This document shows, one piece after another, positions 1 to 6,594 of a DNA stretch of 41,808 nt (position 1 is the stretch's first letter; the number at the start of each line of letters is the position of its first letter). Source of the stretch: Paracoccaceae bacterium. GTDB lineage: Bacteria; Pseudomonadota; Alphaproteobacteria; Rhodobacterales; Rhodobacteraceae. The notes beneath the pieces are model-generated. The model searched no databases, was not told where the DNA came from, and saw nothing but the letters and a program-made list of their open reading frames with translations. The translations under genes and the position numbers were made by a program. The DNA lies in assembly GCA_019911965.1 (NCBI GenBank), contig JAIOJF010000041.1, positions 1 to 41,808 on the forward strand, given 5' to 3'.

Positions 1-305
1 ACCACCAATCGAACCAGTGCATAACCTCTGGCCTGTTCCCCGCCCACGCAGGGATGAACCGGCGCGGCCAAACCCAAGGGAAGCCAGGAAGGGCTGTTCC
101 CCGCCCACGCAGGGATGAACCGCCACAACCCTTGCCCCAACTGGGTCGCTGCTCCTGTTCCCCGCCCACGCAGGGATGAACCGAACCTCGACCTGCAAGA
201 CCTCGATGTGTCATGCTGTTCCCCGCCCACGCAGGGATGAACCGCCCAATGGGCGGCGGCACCTCTACCGTCGCGTCTGTTCCCCGCCCACGCAGGGATG
301 AACCG
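1..305 (+). CRISPR. Type I-E-like CRISPR array, leader-distal end
   Basis: Five identical 29-nt repeats lie at 33-61, 94-122, 155-183, 216-244 and 277-305. Each begins CTGTTCCCCGCCC and ends GGGATGAACCG. The four complete spacers between them are all exactly 32 nt. Bases 1-32 are the length of one more spacer, so the array very probably continues past the left edge. The 29/32 periodicity, the GTTCCCC start and the GGGATGAACCG end are typical of subtype I-E repeats. The repeat has an imperfect central stem (CCC.GC against GC.GGG). By the usual I-E orientation it is transcribed left to right and the leader and cas genes are off the left side. The last repeat is intact, with no degenerate terminal copy. 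Spacer targets cannot be determined here. Confidence 0.97.
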
Positions 306-822
306 GTGGCCGCAAATCGTGAGAATCCCTGGCAGCGCAGCATCAATGCGACGTTGGATACCTGAAAACGCGCATTGGCAGATGGCAAGGATGCCTTCGG
401 GCTGAATTGACCAGGTAGTCTCGCCATCCGACAAACGATCTCGCCGATGTCAGGTGCTGCTGCTTTTCAAACGAAATCCCGGCTGACCGAACCCGGCATG
501 TCCGAGCGCGTCTGAGTGAGTTTCCTTCGATTGATAGTTCCGCCACGCGAACGACACAGAAGGCCGACGAGGCTCGATGTGCCTGTCGTCGGGCAAACCG
601 CGGCCAAACAACCGCATGAAGTGTATGAAAAAGCGTGGCAATCGGGACCCTGCTTTTGCAGGAAGGCGGGGCGAAACGCTGTTCAGCCCGACGATAAAGC
701 ATTTCGCGTTAAACCTTAATCGCCAAACGCTGCCTGAAGTCTGCGATTTCAACGCGCTAGGCGACGTCGGATGCCCCAGATCAAAGGCAAAACGCGCTAG
801 CTCGCCGAACTACCGGATCGGT
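306..822. other. 517-bp gap between CRISPR array and tRNA; no convincing gene
   Basis: Open frames up to about 119 codons cross this stretch on both strands, but none has a good ribosome binding site, a recognisable motif or a hydrophobicity pattern that suggests a real protein. There are no further CRISPR repeats and no cas or transposase remnants that I can recognise. A 10-nt direct repeat, AACGCGCTAG, occurs at 751-760 and 791-800, near the 3' end of the tRNA gene. I see nothing else to support a feature. Confidence 0.5.
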
Positions 823-896
823 TGGAGCGGGTAACGGGAATCGAACCCGTAACTGAAGCTTGGGAAGCTTTCGTGATACCTTTTCACCATACCCGC
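823..896 (-). tRNA. tRNA-Gly (anticodon CCC)
   Basis: Read on the minus strand from 896, the gene has a seven-base acceptor stem GCGGGTA paired with TACCCGC. The anticodon stem GAAGC/GCTTC encloses the loop TTCCCAA, which gives anticodon CCC. The T arm has the GGTTCGAATCC core. A CCA end appears to be encoded (823-825), with discriminator base T at 826. The tRNA reads the GGG glycine codon. Its 3' end points towards the CRISPR array. Confidence 0.96.
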
Positions 897-909
897 GAAA
901 GGTGCCCGA

Positions 910-938
910 CAGGTAGGCGAGCGGCGATGAAAGGTCAA
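910..938 (-). promoter_or_regulatory. Likely promoter of tRNA-Gly
   Basis: On the minus strand TTGACC (938-933), a good -35 box, is followed by 17 nt and TACCTG (915-910), a weaker -10 box. Transcription would start about 7 nt before the mature 5' end at 896. The assignment rests only on consensus match and spacing. Confidence 0.45.
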
Positions 939-952
939 GGCCCGACAATGAT

Positions 953-981
953 GGCGGGCCGCCGGGGAAGGGCGGCCCGCC
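953..981 (-). terminator. GC-rich hairpin after the fasciclin gene
   Basis: GGCGGGCCGCC (953-963) and GGCGGCCCGCC (971-981) form a perfect 11-bp stem with a 7-nt loop. It lies about 30 nt beyond the stop codon of the minus-strand fasciclin gene and before the tRNA promoter, as expected for a terminator. On the minus strand there is no clean run of T after the stem, so it may terminate poorly or act mainly as an RNA 3' end stabiliser. Confidence 0.5.
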
Positions 982-1012
982 TCTGCTGCACATTCCCGCG
1001 AGGGAGGGGGGA

Positions 1013-1561
1013 TTACATCGGCAGCAGCACCGAGTCGACCACATGGATCACGCCGTTGGACTGGTTCACGTCCGAAATGGTGATCCGCGATGCCCGGCCG
1101 GCCTCGTCATAGATATAGAGCGTGTTGCCACGCACCTGGGCGCTGAGGGCATCGCCGGACACCGCGTTGAAATGGTAGAACCCATCGGCGCTGGCCCGTG
1201 CCTTGGCGGCGATATCGGCGGCACTCCACTTGCCGGCCACCACATGTGCGGTCAGCACCTTGGTCAGCATGGCCTTGTTCTCCGGCATCAGCAGGCTGGC
1301 AACGGTGCCGTCGGGCAGGGCATCAAAGGCGGCATTGACCGGCGCGAAGACGGTGAAGGGGCCGGGGCCCATCAGGGTTTCAACCAGACCGGCGGCCTTG
1401 ACGGCGGCAACCAGCGTGGTGTGATCGGCGGAGTTGACGGCGTTTTCGACGATGTTTTTGGTTTCAAACATCGCCGCCCCGCCGACATCGGGATTGGCAA
1501 GCGCTGCCGGTGCGGCCATTGCAAGGAATGCGGCGGCGACGAGGGTTGTGGTTCTGGTCAT
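1013..1561 (-). CDS. Secreted fasciclin (FAS1) domain protein
   Basis: This 182-residue protein has a clear signal peptide (MTRTTT, then a hydrophobic run ending AALA-NPD) followed by one FAS1 domain covering almost all the rest. FAS1 hallmarks are seen: NSADHTTLVAAVKAAGLVE, FTVFAPVNAAFDALP, and the C-terminal NGVIHVVDSVLLPM. FAS1 domains act as cell-surface or periplasmic adhesion modules. I chose the ATG at 1561 because GGAAG lies 7 nt upstream; a GTG at 1588 would add nine charged residues in front of the signal peptide. The gene follows the sigma/anti-sigma pair on the same strand after a 99-nt gap that carries an ECF-like promoter. Control by that sigma factor is therefore likely, as for the SigK-dependent FAS1 proteins MPT70 and MPT83 of mycobacteria. 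That comparison is inference. Confidence 0.9.
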   Translation of the reverse strand: MTRTTTLVAAAFLAMAAPAALANPDVGGAAMFETKNIVENAVNSADHTTLVAAVKAAGLVETLMGPGPFTVFAPVNAAFDALPDGTVASLLMPENKAMLTKVLTAHVVAGKWSAADIAAKARASADGFYHFNAVSGDALSAQVRGNTLYIYDEAGRASRITISDVNQSNGVIHVVDSVLLPM

Positions 1562-1612
1562 TTTGAACTTCCTTTTCTCGGTTTGCACCCGTTAACCGGG
1601 CTGGTATTCAGA

Positions 1613-1641
1613 GATACGCAGCCGGGTTCAGAAAAGTTTCA
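1613..1641 (-). promoter_or_regulatory. Possible ECF-type promoter for the fasciclin gene
   Basis: Within the 99-nt gap between the anti-sigma and fasciclin genes the minus strand reads TGAAAC (1641-1636), 17 nt, CGTATC (1618-1613). An AAC-type -35 and a CGT-type -10 at this spacing are the usual pattern of ECF sigma promoters. A second AAC (in CTGAACCC) lies between them, so the exact -35 is uncertain. The match is suggestive only. Confidence 0.35.
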
Positions 1642-1660
1642 GACCTTGCGAGATTTTTTT

Positions 1661-2359
1661 CTAAAGCGCGATAGCCGTGCCGACAGCCACCACCGGCCCG
1701 GTCGGCGCACCGCTGGGCGAACCGCCGAGCGGCTCGACACTGATGGCCAGGGTCACGCCGGGTGCGATCAGGCTGTGGTTCGCCGCAGCACTGGCGGGGG
1801 CGATGGCGGGCACGAGGCCCAGCGATCTCGGCGTGCCATCCGCCGGGATCACCCAGGCTTCAAAGCTGCGGTCATCCGGCGCGGGCGGGCCGCCGCTCTG
1901 CCGGATGGTCAAATTCCCGGTATCGGGATCGAACCGGGCCACGAAACTGCGCGAGCCATCCGGCGCGGTGATTGCCCCGATCAATGTCGGCGCAGGGGCC
2001 TGCGTCAGATCGGCCCCCAGCACTACGGCCAGCGCAAGGGATGCCGCCAATGCCGCGCCGCGCCAGAGGCCTGCGGAGGCCCACAACCGGCGTATAATTC
2101 CGTCGCGCGCGTGATCCGCAAACAGCCGTGCCTCGATACCGGCAAGGGCATCGGAGGGCGGTTTCACAGCGGTAAAGGCAGCATCCAGCGGCGCCAGCCG
2201 TTTGCTCCAGCCCGCCACCGCTGCGGCAAAGTCCGCATCGCGCCGCATCCGCGCATCCAAGGATTCCCGCGTTTCGGCATCCTGCACGCCCAGCACATAT
2301 TCCGCCGCCAGCAGGTCATCGCCGCCGATTGGATCGTCAGGTTCGGGCCGGTCACTCAT
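1661..2359 (-). CDS. Membrane anti-sigma factor, RskA-like
   Basis: This 232-residue protein starts at an ATG that overlaps the sigma factor stop codon by four bases (ATGA), so the two are translationally coupled. The N-terminal cytoplasmic part (residues about 14-52, LLAAEYVLG and then an acidic helix ending in AAAVAGWS) is the short anti-sigma motif of the RskA type. There is no HxxxCxxC zinc site. One transmembrane helix follows (about 98-117), then an extracytoplasmic domain with the RskA pattern (FVARFDPDTGNLTI, SFEAWVIPADG, APGVTLAISVEPLGG). It should hold the partner ECF sigma factor at the membrane until an envelope or oxidative signal releases it. The partner is inferred from position; the signal is unknown. 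Confidence 0.9.
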   Translation of the reverse strand: MSDRPEPDDPIGGDDLLAAEYVLGVQDAETRESLDARMRRDADFAAAVAGWSKRLAPLDAAFTAVKPPSDALAGIEARLFADHARDGIIRRLWASAGLWRGAALAASLALAVVLGADLTQAPAPTLIGAITAPDGSRSFVARFDPDTGNLTIRQSGGPPAPDDRSFEAWVIPADGTPRSLGLVPAIAPASAAANHSLIAPGVTLAISVEPLGGSPSGAPTGPVVAVGTAIAL

Positions 2360-2958
2360 CGTTCCAGACATTCCCTCAGCTTCAGGAGCGAGCGGCGCAG
2401 CCAGGTGCGCATCGTGTTCAGATTGATATCGAAATGCCCGGCCAGTTCGGCATAGGAAAAGCCTTCGATATAGGCGGCGCGCACCGCCGAGGCATGTTCC
2501 GGTGCCAATTCGCCAAGGCAAAGGTCGATCACCCGTCGCTGATCACCTGCCAGCGTGGCCTGTTCGGGCGTGGCGGCGGTATCGGCGATCTCGTCGGCGA
2601 AATCCAGCCCGGTGCGTTCAGGGCGGGCCGTGCGCAGGCGGTCAATGGCATGATTGCGGGCAATCGAAATCAGCCAGGTCATGCCCGCGGCCCGGTCCGC
2701 CCGGTAAGAACCGGCGCGTCGCCAGATTTTCACATATACGTCCTGCAAGGCATCCTCGGCATCGCTGCGGTTTTTCAGGATACGCAGCAAGGTACCGAAA
2801 AGTTTCTCCGACGACGCAGAATAAAGCGCGCGAAACGCCGTCCGGTCCGCCAGCGCCGTGCGGGCAATCAGGTTGGCGATGTCATCGTCATCGGGCAATT
2901 GGCGAATTCCGGTCCGGGTCTGATCCCGCCAGTATGAGGCGACTTGGCGCGATTGCAA
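2356..2958 (-). CDS. ECF (sigma-70 family) RNA polymerase sigma factor
   Basis: About 200 residues with sigma region 2 (LRILKNRSDAEDALQDVYV, then MTWLISIARNHAIDRLR) and region 4 (LGELAPEHASAVRAAYIEGF, YAELAGHFDINLNTMRTWLRR), the two-domain layout of ECF sigmas. The start is uncertain: no in-frame ATG precedes region 2. A TTG at 2958 gives the longest form; another TTG at 2898, nine bases after a weak GGA, would remove a 20-residue poorly conserved lead. The gene begins only 12 nt after the stop of the ferredoxin/ASKHA gene on the same strand, so it may receive read-through from the one-carbon cluster. The RskA-type anti-sigma partner makes it SigK-like (ECF19 type in some classifications), but that subgroup call is inference. 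Confidence 0.9.
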   Translation of the reverse strand: MQSRQVASYWRDQTRTGIRQLPDDDDIANLIARTALADRTAFRALYSASSEKLFGTLLRILKNRSDAEDALQDVYVKIWRRAGSYRADRAAGMTWLISIARNHAIDRLRTARPERTGLDFADEIADTAATPEQATLAGDQRRVIDLCLGELAPEHASAVRAAYIEGFSYAELAGHFDINLNTMRTWLRRSLLKLRECLER

Positions 2959-2970
2959 GGACGCGGCGCA

Positions 2971-5013
2971 TCAGTCCCGGCGACGGCGGCGGCGGGTGCC
3001 GTCACCGCCTTCGCCGCCGGTATTGAACGACGGCTCGGGCAGGGTCGTGACAAGGGCAAGTTCAGGAAACGGTTCAACCGCGTTCGGAATGGCGCTGGCA
3101 TTGATGAAATGCTCCTGAAAGCGCGGCTCGATGGCGGTTTCGACCTTGTGGATCCGGCGCACGGTCTCCTCGATCTCGGTGCGGGCATCGAGGTTCAGCA
3201 GGGCGATCCGCGCCCCGGTTCCGGCAGCATTGCCGGCACTCGTCACCTTGTCCAGCGGGCAATCGGGGATCATCCCCAGCACCATCGCATGCAACGGGCT
3301 GATATGCGCACCAAACGCCCCCGCCAGCACGATCCGGTCCACCGCGTCGACTCCGAACTTGTCCATCAGCAGCCGTGCACCGGAATAAAGCGCGGCCTTG
3401 GCCATCTGGATGGCGCGGATATCGCCGTTGGTAACGGTGATTTTCGGGCCACCTTCGGCGCTCTGGTCCCATAACAGGTAGGAATTGGTCCGCCCGTCCG
3501 GAAAACACCGCCCGGTGCCGGTCTGCTCGGCGCTGCCGATCAGCCCGCTGGCATCCAGCAGGCCCGCCATGCGCATTTCCGCCACCACCTCGATGATGCC
3601 GGAGCCACAGATGCCGGTTACACCGGTGGTGGCGATGGCCTCGGCAAAGCCGGGATCGTCGGACCAGAGATCGCTTCCGATCACCCGGAACCGCGGCTCC
3701 TTGCTGGCAGGATCGATCACCACGCGCTCGATCGCGCCGGGCGCGGCACGCTGGCCACTGGAAATCTGCGCGCCCTCAAAGGCCGGCCCGGTGGGCGAGG
3801 AACAGGCCAGCACGCGTTCGGTATTGCCCAGCAGGATTTCCGCATTGGTGCCGACATCGACCACCAGCATCAGATCGGCAGACCGGTTCGGCGCTTCCGA
3901 CAAAGCCACGGCGGCGGCATCGGCCCCGACATGGCCGGCGATGCAGGGCAGGATGTAGACATGTGCGGCAGGGTGGATTTCGAGATCGAGATCCGCCGCC
4001 CGCAGATCGAGCGCGTTCGAGGTGGCCAGCGCGAAGGGGGCCTGGCCCAGCTCATACGGGTCAATGCCGACAAACAGATGGTGCATCACCGGATTGCAGA
4101 CAATGACCGCATCGACGATCAGGCTGCGATCGACGCCGACATCGCCGGTCAACTGGGCGAACAGCGCATTCATGCCATCGCGCACGACGCGGGTCATCTC
4201 AAGCGCGCCGCCGGGGTTCATCATCGAATAGCTGACCCGGCTCATCAGGTCTTCGCCGAAGCGGATCTGCGGGTTCATGATGCCGGACGAGGCGACCACC
4301 TCGCCCGATTGCAGATCGCACAGATGTGCTGCGATTGTGGTGGAGCCAAGATCGACCGCCAGCCCGTAAATCGTGCCGTCATAATAGCCCGGCCAGATAT
4401 GCATGATCCGGGGCGGATTGTTGTGATCACTTAAATGCACCGCGCAGGTGACCTTCCATTCACCCTTGCGAAGCGCTTTCTGCAACCCTTGAAGAATGTG
4501 AAGATCGGCCTGCACATTGTTGATATTCCACTGGACTTTCAACGCATCGGCGAGGCGCTCCATGTCGCCGGAAGGATCGTGCATGTCGGGTTCCACCACC
4601 TCGACATAGAACAGCTTGACCGACGGGTTCATGGTGATCTGGCGGGCTTCGGCGCGTTTGCGCACCACCTGCTTGTGAACCTGGCTTTCCGGCGGCACGT
4701 CGATCACCACGTCGCGCTGCACCTGCGCCTGGCAGCCCAGACGCCGGCCCTCGATCATGCCGCGCTTGGATTTGTAGCGTTCCTCGACCGTGTTCCAGTC
4801 GCTCAGGGCACCCTCCGCCACGGTCACGCCATGCTTGGGAAATTCGCCGTAAGCCGGGGTGATCTGGCATTTCGAACAGATGCCGCGCCCGCCGCAGACG
4901 GAATCCAGATCGACGCCCAATTGCCGTGCCGCCTGCAGGATCGGCGTGCCCACCGGAAAGCGGCCACGCTTGCCCGAGGGGGTGAAGATCACGAGGGGGT
5001 CTTGATGTGCCAT
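2971..5013 (-). CDS. Ferredoxin/ASKHA-domain corrinoid reactivation protein (RACo-like)
   Basis: A 680-residue protein with an N-terminal plant-type [2Fe-2S] ferredoxin domain (ligands C40, C46, C49 and C94, pattern CX5CX2C...C), a middle linker domain, and a C-terminal actin-like ATPase domain (AVDLGSTTIAAHLCDL, LMLVVDVGTNAEILLGN, ITGICGSGIIEVVAEM-type loops). RACo-family proteins use ATP and low-potential electrons to reduce accidentally oxidised cob(II)alamin back to cob(I)alamin on methyltransferases. Length and domain order match the family. The ATG at 5013 was chosen because residue 1 then directly precedes the ferredoxin fold; the ribosome site is weak. The C-terminus ends in GGEGGDGTRRRRRRD, a low-complexity arginine tail. 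It is the last gene of the minus-strand one-carbon cluster. The corrinoid protein it would serve is not in this window. Confidence 0.9.
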   Translation of the reverse strand: MAHQDPLVIFTPSGKRGRFPVGTPILQAARQLGVDLDSVCGGRGICSKCQITPAYGEFPKHGVTVAEGALSDWNTVEERYKSKRGMIEGRRLGCQAQVQRDVVIDVPPESQVHKQVVRKRAEARQITMNPSVKLFYVEVVEPDMHDPSGDMERLADALKVQWNINNVQADLHILQGLQKALRKGEWKVTCAVHLSDHNNPPRIMHIWPGYYDGTIYGLAVDLGSTTIAAHLCDLQSGEVVASSGIMNPQIRFGEDLMSRVSYSMMNPGGALEMTRVVRDGMNALFAQLTGDVGVDRSLIVDAVIVCNPVMHHLFVGIDPYELGQAPFALATSNALDLRAADLDLEIHPAAHVYILPCIAGHVGADAAAVALSEAPNRSADLMLVVDVGTNAEILLGNTERVLACSSPTGPAFEGAQISSGQRAAPGAIERVVIDPASKEPRFRVIGSDLWSDDPGFAEAIATTGVTGICGSGIIEVVAEMRMAGLLDASGLIGSAEQTGTGRCFPDGRTNSYLLWDQSAEGGPKITVTNGDIRAIQMAKAALYSGARLLMDKFGVDAVDRIVLAGAFGAHISPLHAMVLGMIPDCPLDKVTSAGNAAGTGARIALLNLDARTEIEETVRRIHKVETAIEPRFQEHFINASAIPNAVEPFPELALVTTLPEPSFNTGGEGGDGTRRRRRRD

Positions 5014-5121
5014 GCGAAACCCGAGTGTTTTTCTTATGAATAACGCGATTGCCGGTCGGGGCAAGCTGAAAAGGCGGCCTTTGCTGGCCTGTCTGCGGCA
5101 TGGCGTGGCGGGGAAGGGCGA

Positions 5122-5219
5122 AAAATCGTTCGGGAACGATTTTCAAATCGATTGCCGGACTGAAAACCCTTCCTGAAGGGTTTTCGCGTGGCGGGGAAAA
5201 TCCTTGGAAAAGGATTTTC
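5122..5219. repeat. Three tandem perfect palindromes of the same design
   Basis: Three hairpins follow each other between the small gene and the ferredoxin/ASKHA gene. At 5122-5143 the arms are AAAATCGTTC/GAACGATTTT. At 5162-5185 they are GAAAACCCTTC/GAAGGGTTTTC. At 5196-5219 they are GAAAATCCTT/AAGGATTTTC. Each has a perfect 10-11 bp stem, a 2-4 nt loop and A-rich left and T-rich right ends, but the cores differ. The last one overlaps the stop codon (5218-5220) of the small gene. They read the same on both strands and could be bidirectional terminators, mRNA processing or stabilising elements, or copies of a dispersed palindrome family. I cannot tell which from one locus. Confidence 0.8.
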
Positions 5220-5466
5220 AGCAGACAAGTTGAATCGGGCGCGGATCGCAGACGATGATGAACTGGCCGCCGCATTCAGCCAAGTGATAGCCGCGGCGGC
5301 GCACCTCAAGCTCAAGCCGGGTGCGGCCGATCCGCGCTTCGACATCGCGGACGGCGCGGCGGACCACGCCGCCTTTTTCGGCCACGCGGGCGGTAAAAAT
5401 CTGTTGCAGCCACTTTTCAGGATCAAAGGTCTGGATGCGCCGGGTCATGGATCGAGACTGGCGCAT
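5218..5466 (-). CDS. Small conserved-looking protein of unknown function in the one-carbon cluster
   Basis: An 82-residue frame (76 if it starts at the ATG at 5448: MTRRIQTFDPEKWLQQIF). It is soluble, rich in charged residues, with a predicted helix (KWLQQIFTARVAEKGGVVRR), a basic centre (DVEARIGRTRLELEVRRRGY) and a C-terminal strand region holding two cysteines (LAECGGQFIIVC). I recall similar short proteins in other Rhodobacterales labelled as phosphoribosylanthranilate isomerase, but at this size and without a TIM barrel that label cannot be right. It sits between the methyltransferase and the ASKHA reactivase on the same strand, so a role in corrinoid or folate chemistry, or in regulating it, is reasonable but unproven. 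Neither start has a strong ribosome site. Confidence 0.75.
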   Translation of the reverse strand: MRQSRSMTRRIQTFDPEKWLQQIFTARVAEKGGVVRRAVRDVEARIGRTRLELEVRRRGYHLAECGGQFIIVCDPRPIQLVC

Positions 5467-5498
5467 TCAGGTTAACGAAAGGTTGCGCCGCCGGATCA

Positions 5499-6581
5499 TC
5501 ACGCCCGCCGACGCCGCCCCTCGCGCCGCCCGCGCGCACCGGCCTCGACCCCGCCCGCGGCAAGCGCCGGCTTGTTGAACCTGATCCACTCGCCGCCATG
5601 CGGATCGTTGTTGGTCAGGAAATTGGCGGCGCGGATCGCCTCCATCTCCTTGCCGGCGCGGGATTTCATTGAGCCCATGCCGAACAGGGTCACAAAGGTC
5701 TCGTCATCAATATCCTCGGGCAGGATGATACCCGAGGCCAGCACTTCGGCCTTTTTCTCGGCAATCGCCTTTTGCGTCACCGGCAGGGCGACCGGGTTCA
5801 TGATGGCGCTGGTCATACCGGCGGCCATTGCCATCGGCAGAAAGGCGTTGTTGATGCCATGCCGGTTCGGCAGGCCGAACGAGATGTTGGAGGCACCGCA
5901 GGTGGTGTTCACGCCCAGTTCCTCGCGCAAACGCCGCACCAGCGCGAACACCTGCAAACCGGCGGTTGCCATCGCGCCAATCGGCATTACCAGCGGATCG
6001 ACCACGATGTCATGCGCCGGAATGCCGAAATCGGCGGCGCGCTCGACGATCTTTTTCGCCACCGCGAAGCGCACGTCGGGGTCTTCGGAAATGCCGGTAT
6101 CGTCGTTCGAGATGGCCACCACCGGCACGTTGTATTTCTTCACCAGCGGCAGCACCAGTTCCAGGCGCTCCTCCTCGCCGGTGACGGAATTCAGCAATGG
6201 CCGGCCTTCGGCTGCCGCCAGGCCGTTTTCCAGCGCACCCGGCACCGAGGAATCGATGCAGAGCGGCACATCGACGACCGCCTGCACCTTTTCCACCAGG
6301 TCCTTCATCAGCATCGGCTCGACAAAGTTGTTGTCGGCATAACGCGGGTCTTCGGCCATCTTGTTGGTGAAGACGGCCCCGGAATTCACGTCCAGCACCG
6401 TGGCCCCGGCGGCAACCTGGGCGATGGCGTCGGCCTCGACCCGGCTGAAATCGCCCCGCTCAAGCTCGGCGGCCAGGATCTTGCGCCCGGTCGGGTTGAT
6501 GCGCTCGCCGATCACGCAGAACGGCTGATCGAAGCCGATGATCGCGGTGCGGGTTTTCGATTCGACAATGGTACGGGTCAT
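5499..6581 (-). CDS. Methyltetrahydrofolate:corrinoid methyltransferase
   Basis: A 360-residue TIM-barrel protein of the pterin-binding family (AcsE/MtgA/MetH-middle type). Family signatures are INPTGRKILAAEL near residue 29, ATVLDVNSGAV, VDVPLCIDSSVPGALENGL and PLLNSVTGEEERL, and later LGVNTTCGASNISFGLPNR. These form the folate pocket. It should move a methyl group between tetrahydrofolate and a cobalamin-carrying protein. The start at 6581 has GAAGGA 9 nt upstream and lies 13 nt after the reductase gene, so the two are one transcript. The C-terminus carries a glycine/arginine tail (GARGRREGRRRRA), like that of the ASKHA protein in the same cluster. The direction (demethylation feeding folate, or methyl donation) is not readable from sequence. 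Confidence 0.9.
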   Translation of the reverse strand: MTRTIVESKTRTAIIGFDQPFCVIGERINPTGRKILAAELERGDFSRVEADAIAQVAAGATVLDVNSGAVFTNKMAEDPRYADNNFVEPMLMKDLVEKVQAVVDVPLCIDSSVPGALENGLAAAEGRPLLNSVTGEEERLELVLPLVKKYNVPVVAISNDDTGISEDPDVRFAVAKKIVERAADFGIPAHDIVVDPLVMPIGAMATAGLQVFALVRRLREELGVNTTCGASNISFGLPNRHGINNAFLPMAMAAGMTSAIMNPVALPVTQKAIAEKKAEVLASGIILPEDIDDETFVTLFGMGSMKSRAGKEMEAIRAANFLTNNDPHGGEWIRFNKPALAAGGVEAGARGRREGRRRRA

Positions 6582-6594
6582 GTTCGGTAATCCT

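Noticed and set aside
343-752. Overlapping open frames of 100-119 codons next to the CRISPR array
   Set aside because: No ribosome site, no motif, and several frames on both strands are equally open. Not Cas proteins.
1043-2455. 470-codon open frame on the plus strand
   Set aside because: It lies antisense to the fasciclin, anti-sigma and sigma genes. Its product is rich in G, R, H and Q without motifs, as expected for the reverse of GC-rich genes.
5218-5466. Phosphoribosylanthranilate isomerase
   Set aside because: A name I recall on similar short proteins; 76-82 residues cannot form the required TIM barrel and no trp genes are near.
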